Origin: Epithemia pelagica
Taxonomy: Eukaryota > Bacillariophyta > Bacillariophyceae > Surirellales > Surirellaceae
Direction: 5' to 3'
NCBI GenBank assembly: GCA_946965045.2
Contig: OX337235.1
Span: forward strand, 558,001 to 622,000
Length of the DNA: 64,000 nucleotides
The stretch's first letter is position 1. Each line of letters begins with the position of its first letter. The notes under the pieces were generated by a model that saw only the letters and a program-made list of their open reading frames with translations, was not told the origin of the DNA and searched no databases. Below, piece by piece: positions 35,101-47,700 of this stretch. Made by a program: the position numbers and the translations under genes.

Positions 35101-38100
35101 GAAATATCATCAGGTCGAGCAGTTGCTGTTTAAACTGGATGGTCTGCATTTATTGGATGATCTAGTCAGTCCTCCGATGGAGTCAAACAAGACTTTACAA
35201 GCGGTAAGCCAATTGGTTAAACAGCACGTAGACGGGGTGAGGGTTGATGTAAATACGAACTGGTCAGAACGAAAATACAAGTCCGTCAATGAGAATATTG
35301 CTGATCTGAAACAAATGGAGGCGAGTTTCAAGTCTTACCATGATATTTTTCCAACATCATGGAACACCGGAGTATTACGTGCTATCGAATCCGAGATTGA
35401 GTCGCTGGGCGCTCGGGCACGTGGCTTTCTGGAATCGAAAGTTACAGCGTACCAGAAGTTAGATGACTTTCGTCGATGCTTTGTACGGATGGGGTATGTC
35501 CTAGATGAATTGGTTTGGTTCAAAGATATCACGAAATCGACGATGTATTCAGTCCTGGAGGCTTGTTTGAATGCTGATTGGGGCCACGGGTTCTTATTTG
35601 AACTTGGGCTTAGTCTACAACGAGGTGACGCAAATGCAGATGATGACGAGAATCGCATTTGTCAAATGATCGTTGCAGAGTTTAGTCATTTCAAGGAGGT
35701 TCAGACTATGGTGTGGAATGAAGAGACATGCCAGAAGCCTGCCGATGATACAGTTCATGATATACGAGGAGAGCAACGAAGTAGCTCAGGCACGAAAGAG
35801 TTGGACATTGATAAGCACGAGCTGTTGAAGAAATTTTGGTCCTTTGAAGAGAAGTACAAGCTGTATTTGGCTGAATATCTGAATCCAGATGCAGATATAA
35901 ATGAGCTTGTACAAACAGTGGTTAGAGCAGCGACAAGTTTACAACCTATCAAATGTGCTGGTGGATGGACAACGGAGGTGAAAGAACGTCTTCCGTCGGT
36001 AGTGGCAGGTGTTTTTGCTGTATTTACGGTCCTCAAATCTTCTGCAACGTATAATCGAATTGGCAATGACGAACTAGGAGAAAAAATTCTCATGAAACCA
36101 CATAACATCCAAGTCTTGACGATTCTGTCCATGTTTGGATGTGGTGATTTGACAAGCTCTAATCTTGAGAACCAAGTCATGCAGATCCGCACGGGTGAGG
36201 GAAAATCTCTGATTCTTGGTGCCTCGGCTGTTGTACTGGCGCTTTTTGGTTTCCGCGTTCGTTGCGTATGCTACAGCGAGTATCTTTCAAATCGCGACTA
36301 CGAGTTATTCAAGGATTTGTTTGGATGTTTCCAGTTGACAGATAAAATCACGTACTCCAAGATCACGACACTTTCCGAAGATTGCACAAGAGCAAAAGGG
36401 GACATCCGCAAGTTGACCGGTGGCCTATTAAGAGGTTCTCTCGCCCATGATGGTACCGCGATTCGGACGACAGGACAAGGCGGCCTTGACGAGGAGATTT
36501 TGGTTGTGGATGAATTTGATGTATTCTTTGGCTCCGACTTTTATGGCCAAACATATAATCAGGTTTACCAGTTGCAAGAAGACGAAATTGCTGAGATACT
36601 TAAATTCATTTGGGCGAACAACATGCGAGGAGGACCAAAACTGAAACTTGCGGATGTACAAAGTATCGAGCCATACCGTCACCTTGTGCAGAAGTATCCT
36701 GACTTTGCTTATGTATTCGACAACGAAATTTTGTTGATGATTGATCAAGTGAAGAGAGTCGACGAGGAACCATACCATCTTGACGAAGTTACGGGACGCA
36801 TCGGGTACAAAGTAATGGATACAATCGAGTACGATGTTACTTATGGATACTGTACGATGTTTGCATACCTCAAGGAAGCCGAAAAGGGAAAACTGCAGAA
36901 TGCCGAGACAAGACTGGCGAATGTTCTTGCAATGCCCGTGTCATGTGGACAGTTTTCGTATGCCGGTATCAGTCCACTTCGAATTCTAGGTGTTTCTGGA
37001 ACAGTGGAGGCAATGGGTCAATACGAACACGATGTTCTGGCGAAGTATGGAATTGAAAGGTTTATCTACGTTCCGAGTGTCTATGGTCCATCCAATTTCA
37101 AATTTGACATGGCTGGAGATGGTATATTCGTGGAACCATCGGTTAGCGATTTCTTTCACAAAATCACGGATGTCATTCTCGATGTGACGAAGCAAAGGAG
37201 GGCTGCGATCGTGTTCTTTCATGATAACTTGCGCTTACAAGAATACAAACAAAGTTCATTCTTCAAGAGGCTTGGTCGTCGTCAAATTCGATTGCTGACA
37301 GAGGATATGAGCGCTGATGATAAAGGTTTTGTTGTGAAAAAAGCTGCGACGGCTGGTCAGATAACATTGTGTACAGCGTCGTTTGGTCGAGGAACAGATT
37401 TCTTTTGCAAGGATGATGTTGTGCAAAAGAATGGCGGTGTCCACGTCATCCAAGCTTTTTTGTCGGAGGAACTCAGTGAGGAGGTTCAAATCAGAGGCCG
37501 AACAGCTAGGCAGGGGAAGCAAGGATCTTATCAGATGGTATTGCTTGAATCTGACCTCGAGACTCACTTTGATATCGAGCGAGGTGCAAAAGACAAAGTT
37601 CCAAAAAAGGATAGATATGAATGGCTTTCTAATGCCCGCCGAAAGAAGCATCAAAGTCATTGCCATGTGATGGACGTCAATCTCGAGGGTGCCACCGAAA
37701 AGGATAAGAACACAAATCTTTACTTTGATTCTCTTCTACAGGGTAACGCGCGGAGGGCACAGGACTTGTTCAAAGAGTTGTACTTTTCAATGAAAACCCA
37801 GGCATTGGCTGCAAACACGGAAATTGACATTGCGTTTCTGATTGATGTCACTGGAAGCATGGGGCCTTACAGTTCTGCGATTGCGGCCACTATCCGAACA
37901 CTGATTGACAAGCAGGGAGTAGTCATGGGACGCCTCAAAGCTAACTACCCAGACACGGAGTTCACCTTCCGCACCGCAGTGATGGCTTTTAGGGACATTG
38001 ATGACAAGGCGAAACAATTCACTGAGAGTGTATGGCAATCAAAGAGTCGTTTCACAGACGTTGCCGATGAAGCAATTCGTTTTGTCGAACGTGAAACTAA

Positions 38101-39133
38101 ACAGTCATCTGGTGGTGGTGATTTGGCCGAAGATATTCTAGGAGCTCTTGATCGCTCTGCAGAATGGAAGGGCCCAGGAGCTTGGACTTCAAGACTTAAG
38201 TTCATGATGGTTCTCACAGATGCGGCTGCACATGGGTTGGCCAATCCGGCAGTAGCAGGTGGTCCAAACGGAGACCACTATTCTTCACGGCATCCTCTTG
38301 GTTTGACCGCTCATAGTGTGATGGGTAAACTTGTTTCCAAGGGGATTGATCTGTTCATGTGTTCGTTCAACCCAATGGCAACATTGAAGACTGAAGAGGA
38401 ACTTTCCCAGACGTATCTCAACCACCCTAGCAATAAGGATCAACGTGAAGTGACAACTATCCCCCTAGTACCTACTTCCAAACAGTCAGGTGCTCACGAT
38501 CCAGTGAGCTACAATCGACACATTGTTTTTGTGCTGGATGAGTCAGGATCAATGTACAATGACTGGTCGGGGGTAGTGGTTGCTTACAATCAATACATTT
38601 CACGTCGCCGGCAGTACCAGTGCGACTCAGATCTCGTGTCGGTTGTCCAGTTTTCTAGTCAATCAAGAATCACAATTCAGCAGCAGAAAATCCAAGAGGC
38701 TCCGAAGTCCTTGCACTATCACAATGGTGGAACTCAGTTCAGTCCAGCTGCTCAGAATGCCTGTGCCTTGGCAAGGGGTACTCCGTCGACGCATGTACCA
38801 GTCATTGTCTTTATGAGTGATGGTTGCGCAGACGATGCTTCACAAGCAGCATCGTATTTTTCTTCACTTAATAATTACATCAAGGGACACACCGGCAGTG
38901 ATCTTGAGCTTCATGTAATTGCCTTCGGGTTGAATGCAAGTCAGGCTCAACTCAGTCAAATTGCCGCCGCGTCGCCGATTGGCAAGGTTCGCGCCAGTAC
39001 CGACACGGCGGACTTGTCCAAAGTCTTTGAAGAGATTGCGGGTGGTGCGAATGTGGCTGGACTCCTCGAGGCCGAGATTGGAAAACGAGTTTCGGAGGCC
39101 GTGGGCAACAAACTTGCCCTCGAATTCATGTAA
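29198..39133 (+). CDS. Giant GTPase - J-like - SecA-like - double vWA protein, copy C (one in-frame TGA)
   Basis: ATG 29198 opens an acidic N-terminus like that of copy B. An in-frame TGA at 29765-29767 interrupts it after 189 codons, and the same frame is then open to the TAA at 39133. The next in-frame ATG is 30308, just before the GTPase domain, so re-initiation there would give about 2941 residues with all domains. Landmarks: GKTGAGKTTLI at 30442, VDSPGFEDTDG near 30685, FTHINEI near 30910, J-like HFAVLGLPPSAS near 34840 without HPD, QIRTGEGKSLI at 36183, VVDEFDVFF near 36505, QIRGRTARQGKQGSYQ near 37490, DVTGSMG near 37845 and FVLDESGSM near 38530. The last 37 residues match copy B except for one Q/E change, while the DNA differs at 11 sites, so the tail is under purifying selection. 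The TGA may be removed by an intron, be a sequence error, or mark a downstream start. Function unknown. Confidence 0.88.
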
Positions 39134-39670
39134 TTCATACACCTGGGCACGTGGACATGGGCTGTTTGGTTTGGCAGTCGTTGTCAATGGTCACGCTTCT
39201 TTACGTCATATCCTCTCGTAGTCTCTTTCGTGGACTTTATATGCATGTTGCGCTCAACAATAAGATAATAACAGTACATTTGTTTTGTTCGCTGGGAAGC
39301 AGCAGCCTCTCGCTTGTAGCTATGGATTGTGCGTTCTGGCCACAAGATGGTGTTCTCTCGTAACCTTGAGATGTGGATCGGTTGTAGACAGACGAGGCTT
39401 CTATAGATTGCCAAGAATATGGAACCGACTCTACTAAAGCAACACAGACCGTTGCATGAAATAACATCTACCTATTAGGCAGAATCGACATAGCAGTGGC
39501 TTTTATGCGACCGGTATTGATGGTGGAGGGCAGAGCCGTCGTGTTTCAGTCGCTTATATTAAATCGTGTCAAAAGTAAACCGGAAGTAGATCTTTTTCCA
39601 CGAACTTTTTCGACCATGATGATATCTTATTCCGAGAGAGGAATTACTCACAACAAACCCACCGTTGGCC
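39134..39670. other. Intergenic region, copy C to TM9SF gene
   Basis: These 537 bp hold the end of copy C and the promoter of the TM9SF gene, which is on the same strand. I see no RNA gene or repeat in it. Confidence 0.5.
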
Positions 39671-42382
39671 ATGTTTGAAACAGTGATGCATCGTATCCGT
39701 CGACTTTCCTTGCTTGCTGTCTGTCTTTCTTCTCCGCTTTTCGCATCTCGTTCTTTCTTCCTGTTCGTCGTGTGCGATGCTGCATCATCGGGTGTTCACG
39801 TTCATGAATTGGCACCCAGAATCTATCACAAAGGCGATCAGTGAGTACAACAGAGCCTTGTGTTTACTTGCACCACTCATGGCTGTGGACAGCCATTGTC
39901 ACCGCTCGCGACTCTCACTTGATCTTTCTGTCAATCTCATGCTACCCATGGGAACGAACATCACCTGCAAAACGTGACTAGGGTGGAGCTCAAAACAAAC
40001 AAGCTCTATTCGACAAAGACATTGATACCCGTCGATTATTTCTCGCTTCCCTTTATCCAAAATGAGTGTTCAGGTACTCTGGACCAACAATATCAAAACG
40101 TTGGCGTGTTGCTGCAAGGTGATCGTATCCATAAGTTGCCATACCGCATCGAGTTTCTCAAGGATGTCTATTGTGAGCAACTGGGCATTACCAATGCCGG
40201 CCGAGGTGAACGCAAAGGCACACGCGACAATCGAATGGTCGCCGCTATTCACAACAGTTATGGCAGCAATTGGATTGTCGACAATCTTCCTGCGTTGAAA
40301 ATGTATTTCGACAGGGCTGAAATAAAGCAGTATGTTCCTGGTGCCGCTCCTATTGGCTTTGTGTCGTCGGCAGATGGCATTGCTTATTTGAACAATCACG
40401 TAAGTATCATTCTCTTTCAAAACACTCTGCCTTTCTTTAGATATCGCTGACATCGGCTCATTTATGCATATACTATAAGGTCAACATCATATTGGAATAC
40501 CAAGTGGTACAAGGCAAGAAGGATTCGTACCAGATTGTAGGGTTCGCCCTTGAACCATTTAGTTTTCATCAAGACTTTGAGTTCCTTCAGGATTCCACTG
40601 ATGGTAGTGCCCCCTTTGTCGAGATTATCAACCCGATTCCCTCCTGTAACTCGGCTATACGTGATCCTCCACATGTCTACCAAAGAGCAATTGAGGATCT
40701 TTCTCCTCAACCAGCTTCGGGCAAGGTACTCTTCACCTACGTAAGACTTTCAAAGATAATTTCACCAAAACTGTGACACCGCAAAGTCCTCATCATTCTA
40801 TTTTGTTCTCTTTCTCCAGGATGTCATTTGGAAAGAAAAAGCGAACGTTTCATGGTCCAATCGATGGGATCCCTACGTCCAAAATTGGATTCCACCCGTC
40901 ATACAAACGACTCTGATAGGTCAAAAAGTCTTTTTGTTGATTGTCGTATCGGGCATTGCCTTGTGGGTGGTACTTCAAAAGCTTTGTTGCCAGAAGCGAC
41001 GACAACGACCCTGGCGTGATGAAGTGCTGGATTACCAACGTGTTTCCACCTCCACGACCGAATCGACAGCTGGGCAAGGCCCTTTGGATTCGAACTCAGA
41101 AGCACCACCGGACATGGTTTCTGACAATGACGACCGAAACACGAACAATTCCGGTAACGCATCATCACCCACAGGGCCTTGTTGGATTACGGCACAGGCC
41201 TCCATGATACGTCCTCCAGTGACTGCACCCAAATTCTTGGTCTTGTTTGTGGGTACGGGAGCACAGCTCTTGGTCATGACTGTGGGCATGCTCTGCATGG
41301 GACTCCATGGTTCCTTGAGCCCTGCCATTCCCGGTCGGTGGCATACAGCGCAACTTTTTTGGTACAGCATGGGTGGTTTGGTGGGTGGATACAGTTCCAC
41401 ACGATTGTACGAATTGTTTGGAGGTAACAACAATGATTGGGGTCCTCATGCTCTTCGAATGGCTCACTTTTTCCCCTTGGTCGCTGCTATAGCCTATTGT
41501 TTCATCAATCTCATTGCGCTGGGACAACGATCAACATATGTCATGCCCTTTCGCGTGACGGGCTATTTGCTCATGCTCTGGTTGGGTCTTTCGACACCCA
41601 TGGTATATCTGGGTAATATGATTGCTCGAGGTCAAAGTGCAATCGGCTTTGTGCCCGACACAACTAATGACAACAACAATTCATCCTCGGACGATGTTCG
41701 TGACAGGTCCCCACCACATCCAGTACCGTTTAGGTTGTCTCCTCCCTGTTCCATTGCCATTGCAGGAGCTGTGCCCTATTTTGGTGCCATCTCTTTTGAA
41801 TTTCGCAATCTTCTCATGCCAAGTTTGTGGAACAATGATTTGTTCCATGACTATGTCTACCTTGCCAAAACGATGGTCCTTTTTGTCTTGCTGGTACAAG
41901 TCATGACCTTGTTGCTTCATGTCAAATTGTTGTGTCATCACCAGTACGACACTTGGTGGTGGCGATCCTTTGTGCATGGGGGTGCCTCGGCGTTGTGGTT
42001 GTGGGGCAACAGTTTGACGTACTACATGCACATGTACCTTTGGACGGCTAGTTTCGGTACATTTCTGATTTATTTTGTGTACATGACGGTGCTATCGTTC
42101 AGTGTCTTTTTGATACTGGGCTTTGTGGGTCTGTCCACCATTTACTTATTTCATCACCTGGCCGTTGCTTGCAGTTTCCCAATCCCATCTCCCACGGCAA
42201 GCCAAAACAACAACACTCATGATTTGGAAATGAGCGAGGCCGACAGTCCCCTGTTGCAAACTAGTAGTAGTAATGCAAACGACGCTTCCTCTTCCGTAGA
42301 AGAATCGCACCCGAAATCCAATCTCGTCGATACAATCTCGTCGGATTCACCAACAGACACACCGGCATTGTCCCCGCCGTGA
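39671..42382 (+). CDS. TM9SF / nonaspanin (EMP70-type) membrane protein, four exons
   Basis: Exons 39671-39840, 39982-40399, 40480-40740 and 40820-42382 join in frame (803 codons). The introns are GT-AG (GTGAGT, GTAAGT, GTAAGA donors). The N-terminus has a hydrophobic signal segment followed by HELAPRIYHKGD, then LIPVDYFSLPF, LNNHVNIILEY and SWSNRWDPYV, all characteristic of the TM9 lumenal domain. Exon 4 holds about nine membrane segments. TM9SF proteins sit in Golgi and endosomal membranes and help sort membrane proteins. Unusual points are a hydrophilic insert of about 75 residues after the first membrane helix (near YQRVSTSTTES) and a 65-residue Ser/Asn-rich tail beyond the last helix, which replaces the usual short lysine-containing retrieval end. 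ATG 39671 or 39686 could be the start; both keep the signal segment. Families are usually about 590-660 residues, so this one is long. Confidence 0.9.
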
Positions 42383-42618
42383 TTGAGTCACTGACATGTA
42401 TCACCCCTGATTTCAATCTCATCGATGCAATCTCGTCCGGTCCACCACCAGACACACCGGCATTGTCCCCGCCGTGACAATCGCAGTACTCTCTTCTGTA
42501 TTAAATCCTATCACCCGGATTTCAATCTCATCGATGCAATCTCGTCCGGTCCACCACCAGACACACCGGCATTGTCCCCGCCGTGACAATCGCAGTACTC
42601 TCTTCTGTATTAAATCCT
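42304..42618. repeat. 110-bp tandem repeat derived from the TM9SF 3' end
   Basis: Two almost identical 110-bp units lie at 42399-42508 and 42509-42618. A diverged, shorter copy at about 42304-42390 forms the last codons and stop of the TM9SF gene. Each unit repeats the block ACACACCGGCATTGTCCCC and the stop context GCCGTGA. It looks like repeated duplication of the gene terminus into its 3' flank. Confidence 0.85.
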
Positions 42619-42782
42619 GTTTGTTCTCAATGATGCAGGGTTCTAGAACTACAGATATAAATACTTGATATAAACAAGATACGTTTCCTTTCCTTTGTCG
42701 TTTCGATCGACTGATGTAATGGAAGGACCGGCAAATCCAATCTAATTTTGTCATTTTATTTCGAACAAGACGAAGATGACCT

Positions 42783-43678
42783 TTACGGACCCGCATTGTT
42801 GTTGTCGTTGTTGTTGTCGTTGTTGTTGTTGTTGTCGTTGTTGTTGCTGTTGTTGTTCCACCAGTTGTTCCACAGACGTTGCGCCTTGGCAGTCACATGG
42901 TCGACCCTTTGTGTCATGGACGACACTGGCAACGTGGAGTTGGATCGAGTCCAGGACGATGACGATACGGAGGAAGCCACGCCTCTTCTTGTTGTTGCTG
43001 CTGTTGCTGTTGGTGGATCACGAAAGGAGACTTGTCGATGACGTCGGCCATGCCGTAAGGACGACGACGACAAGCGTGTTGTTGGGTTGGATCGTGCTCG
43101 TTTCGCATTCCGGGTGTGGGTGACCTTGGTTGAAACCGTCGGTGTTCTTTTGGTTTGTTTGGAAATATATCGTGGACTCGTCCACAGGGAGCCCAATAGG
43201 GTTTGTTCGTTTTCTTCTGGTTTGGTACCGGAAAATGACAGGGGTAGTTTTCTCGTGGTGCTGGTGCTGGGCGTTGTCGTTGGAGGAGGACATGGCGATG
43301 CCGAATTTCTCAAGTTCAATCGGGGACGTTTGCGAGGTCTCGGTGTTGTGGCAGTAGTTGTCGTAGGAATTGGGCTGGCCATATTGCTGCTGCTTGTTGT
43401 TTCTTGTCCCAACGAGGCTGCCACATTCCTGGCGTCTAGCGTGGCATTCATCAGTACGGTGTCGTGTTTTGGATTGTTCTTTTCCTGGAATGGCCACAGC
43501 AACGAAGACCAAGACGTTGGACGAGAGCGTTTTCGTCCCTTGGTGGAATGTCGTGGAGTACTACTAGTCTGCATTGGATTGGCAATGGACGTTGTCGAGA
43601 TATTGTTGCGCCTTGCTGTCGCATCAGTGCCGAAAATGACCGGCCCTTGTGAAGGACAAGGAGAAGAAGAGGAGGGCA

Positions 43679-43712
<34 letters not shown>

Positions 43713-44251
43713 GCATTTTGGCGTTGGTAGGTGTGCCACTGTGGTGGTGGAACCAGGGGGACAAGGTTGCTCTCTCTTCTTTTGACGTTGTTGTCGTTGT
43801 CGTTTCTGGTGATGATGAGAATAATAGCAGGGCCGACACACAAAGGTATCGGCCAACAAGAGTCTTCCACACAAGGGACTATTGTGCAGTGGTTTTTGAC
43901 ACGATGCACACCACGTCACTGCTGCCGCCATTCGGACCGTCGTCGGGGCGGTTGGAGGCCTTTTCCTCGACGAGGCGATTGCTGTGGTGGTTTCTTCTGG
44001 AGTGGATGAATTCTGGAGCGGCAAATTCCTGTGGGTGTGAAGAATGGCGCGCTGGTTGTGCGTTGCTTGATTGGAACGTTGTGGTTCGTCTGGACTAGCG
44101 GTTTCCAAACCCACGAAACCTGTGTTTTGAGTAGCGCAATCGTCCTTCTTCTTGTCCTTGTCCTGAGATTTCGTCGTCGTCTCATCAGCGGCAACATCCA
44201 CCATCTCCAACAGGTCGTGGATCCACGTTGTTTCGTGGCCACAGGCAATAC
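42783..44251 (-). pseudogene. Putative zinc-binding low-complexity protein, split by the copia element
   Basis: An open frame runs on the minus strand from the copia insertion point (44251) to TAA 42783, about 489 codons. It is rich in Lys/Arg, Ser/Thr and Pro and ends in an Asn tract. Near residue 120 it has WCASCQKPLHNSPLCG and FVCRPC, a paired-cysteine pattern typical of a small zinc-binding module; a nuclear role is only a guess from KRPR-type basic stretches. Across the transposon, 50542-50560 continues the same frame to an ATG at 50560, so the element seems to have landed within about the first eight codons. No ATG at the LTR edge restores a start; the first internal Met is about 15 codons in. 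Ser codons form a GAT repeat at 43681-43709 (plus strand). The ORF could be spurious, but the cysteine module argues for a real gene. Confidence 0.5.
44246..44251. repeat. Target-site duplication, left copy (CAATAC)
   Basis: The six bases directly left of the left LTR equal the six bases directly right of the right LTR (50536-50541). This marks the insertion ends. Ty1/copia elements usually make 5-bp duplications; here six match. Confidence 0.9.
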
Positions 44252-44707
44252 TGTTGTTTTTCACTACTGTCGAGTAACGAAAAAGAGCTCTTTTGCAAAA
44301 ATTGTGTGTTTCTAGATTATCGTGTGCAAGCTATGAATCGCTCCTGCTCATGCGTTGAGCGTTGACTCGTAGATTGGTGCGTTGATCGACCAAATTGGCG
44401 GTCCCAATTGTTTATAGACGACCTTGCTGCCTCTTCTGAGATTCGTGGCTCCCTAAGTGGCGTCCGCTTACTTAGGAGCCAGTACCGTTATTGCTCTGGC
44501 CATGGGAGTCGTTGTTTAGAGCGGCATGAGTGTTACATAGCCGTCGTCCAAATCCCATGTTGAGATGCGTCGTTCGTCTTTGTGGATTTGTGATTTGTGA
44601 GAGGCGGCGGTTCAATGATGCGTTGGGCGTGTTGTGTCATGGGAATTCTGTCTCTGTCCCCCATTGTCCCCACGTGTAGTTATGCCCTTGCGTACAGTAT
44701 TTGAACA
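44252..44707 (-). repeat. 3' LTR of the copia element
   Basis: 456 bp, starting TGTTGTTTTT on the plus strand and ending TTGAACA. It is identical to the other LTR except at 44522. It contains an inverted repeat, 44447-44480 (GGCTCCCTAAG ... CTTAGGAGCC), able to form a hairpin. Confidence 0.97.
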
Positions 44708-44714
44708 CTCCCTC
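44708..44714 (-). other. Polypurine tract of the copia element
   Basis: On the coding strand GAGGGAG lies immediately before the 3' LTR, where plus-strand DNA synthesis is primed in LTR elements. It is short but in the exact expected position. Confidence 0.7.
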
Positions 44715-44743
44715 ACAGAGCGGTATTGTCAGGACTACCAGGA

Positions 44744-47700
44744 CTACCAGCCCATGATAGATTTGCGATGTCGCTCGAAAGTATCCTTGTCCAAGGCTTT
44801 GGTGAAGATGTCGGCAGTTTGTAGCTCAGTATCACATGGTAGTATTGTGATCAGTTTCTGTTCCACATATTCTTTGAAGTGGAAGAGTTTTGTACACAGA
44901 TAGCGCGTTCGAGGACGATATTTGTGGACGGTTGCTAATTCGAACGCTCCATTGTTGTCCTCAAACGCTCGGCAATGCACTCTTGGTTGCGTCGATATGA
45001 CCTTGTATCCCCGCGTTTTCATTTCCTTGGTGATATGCATCAGTGGGATAACCGTCCGTAGTGACGTCGACAGACTAATGATCTCGGCCTCGGTTGTGGA
45101 AAGAGCAATCTCAGTCTGTAATTTAGAAGCCCACACAATAGGGCAGCCCCCGTAGAAGATGATATAGCCGGTACGAGATCGTGCCATATCCGTCCTGGGC
45201 ATATCAGTTTTGTTGAAGTTCCCACAAAAATCCGCATCGGCATAGACATCGAAGTTGGCATCTTCTTGTGGATTCAGTAGTATGCCGAGAGTACGGGTCG
45301 ACGCAAGATAGCGTCCGATTTGCTTGACTGCTCTTCCGTGTATTTGCTTTGGATTTGCTGCAAATCTCGCGCATTGGTGCACGGCATACGAAATGTCCGG
45401 TCGTGTACTCTTCTCGAGGAAGTTCAACTTCCCAATCACAGAGCGATAATGGAAGTGTCCGTCGAATGGGTCACCGTCGTCGTCTGAGCGCATCTTTACT
45501 GTACTTGCTGCTGGAATGTCTTTTCCTTGGGCGTCCTCCGGCAATCGTAAGTCATCGAGAATCGAATCAATTAGTCGTGTCTGGGATAGATGCATCCCCG
45601 ATTCCTGTTTTGTGATATGGACCCCTAAGAAATCTTCAACCCCGTCTTCATATGTCATCTTAAGCCCGATCTCTTCTAACTTGGCGATGATGCGATTCAG
45701 TTCTTCTGGATCCGGCCCTGTAAGAATTGAGTCATCTGTATACAATATGTATATGCTTTGGCCGTGATAAAACAGGCATTCGTCATGAGAGCTTTGTGTG
45801 AATCCCGCCTTCTCGAGCTGTTGTACCAGATGTTTGTTCCATACACGTGCTGCTTGCTTCTGTCCGTAGTAATTACGCCGAATTTTGAGTACATAGTCTT
45901 CAGCCTTTTGTTCACCCTTAGTGTCGAAGGTAAAAGCCTTTGGAGCCTCCATGTACATATCCGTCTCGGCCATTGCTTGGGTGTACGCTAGGACGTAGTC
46001 GACCTGTTTAATAGCCCATCCTTGCGCCAGAGCGGCAGTTAGAACATATCGTACAACAGGCCATTGGACAACAGGGGCATAGGTCTCCCAATAGTTGACC
46101 CCCTTTGTTTGTCCGGACCCATCAAAAGCTAGTCGTGATTTCCACTTGTAAATTTCCCCGGTCTCTAGCCTGCGCTTCCGCATGCAGCTCCAGACAGCGC
46201 GAGTAATATAGCTACCGGGAGGAATGTCTTTTCGGCGTACGATCTCCCACAATCCATTTTCCGTGTGATCTCTGACTTCCTTTTGTGCGGCCTTGATAAA
46301 TTCGTGGCGATCTGGTTGCTGCATGGCTTCGTGCCAATACATAACGTCAGGATTCTTCTGTGCTTGCGCCGTCATGCTCACGATGCCTGGGAGAGCAATA
46401 GCTAGTTCCCCCAATGGATTTAGGTCGTCGCCGAGTTCTGCCATGTATTCTTGATATCGTGTTGTCGGTCTTGGCTCCCTTTGTGACCGTCGGAGACCAG
46501 CTCCCTCATGCACGGGGATATTTGGTACGGCATCTCCCTCATCGTCTCTTGTCGGTGTAGCCTGATCTTGGTCCACTATCTCCTCGTTATTGTCTACCTC
46601 CCTCATGGGTGCGTCTAGATTGATAGCTTTTGCTCGTTTGGGTCGTGCTGTTCCGCTCGTCTGTTTGCTGAATCCCGCGCGCTGTTGCCAATAAGAGATT
46701 GGTTGGGCTTCTCCAAAACTACGACGGATAGTCTCAAAGTTGTCGTCATAGTGCACATGGAACTGTGGTGACGATAGGCCCGATGAAAGGGACAAAATAA
46801 GCCCAACCGTCCTTGCATGTTGCGCCGAGTAACCCAGGAAGATACCAACCCGTGATCGTTCGGACCACTTCGGTAGGCCCTTTCCAGCTTGAAGTTCGTT
46901 ATCCAGCACATAACTTGGGCATCCGAAGGTATGTGCATTTCGGATATTGAATCGTACAGGGGAACCGGAGAAGAGTTCAATCGGTGTCTTGTCTTTATGT
47001 TTCTTCAACGGAGCTTCGTTGAACATGTCTGATGCATACCGAACGGCATACGGCCATAGGTTCGTTGTGATCGCTGTGGGCCATCGTCGGTGTGCATGCA
47101 ATAGCATAGTTCTTGCCGAGTCTTGTAGATCGCGTATCCGACGTTCGGCCATGCCACTCTGGAAATGAGCGTTGACGCCACTGAAAGTCAGTCGCTGGCC
47201 TTTGCTCGCGACTGCTTTTCTAAACTCGTTGTCTGCGAAAATCCCATTGTCGGCATGATAATGCTGGATAGCTACCCCATGGGTTTCTGCCCATGACTCG
47301 AATCTCTCCTTAGCTTCACTAGTATCAGTAGCTGAGGTAGACCGCTGTAGATGTACATAGCCGATTCCCGAGAAGTGATCCACGAAAACAGTTGCAACGC
47401 GATATCGTTCTCGCGTCGGAGTACCGCGCATGTGTGCGATATAGCCAGGCGTATTCGAGATGAGCTGGTCCACTGACACGCATTGACCGGGGCGCGTCAT
47501 TGTATCTAAAGTTCCTTGCGATCCCTTGACTCGCCATGGTTTCTTCGTCGCTTTGCCGTACAGGCATGCGGTGCATGCTGGAACTGCACATGATCCCAGT
47601 CGCCTTGGTAATGCTCCTTGGCGTGCCATGGTTTGGATCTTTGCCATTGATAAATGTCCGAGTCGATGGTGAATGCGAAGGAGTTCAGCTGTTGGACTTT

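Noticed and set aside
43087-43785. 232-codon plus ORF with hydrophobic stretches
   Set aside because: It is antisense to the longer minus ORF with paired cysteines. The hydrophobic runs and Asp tract are complements of basic and Ser codons.
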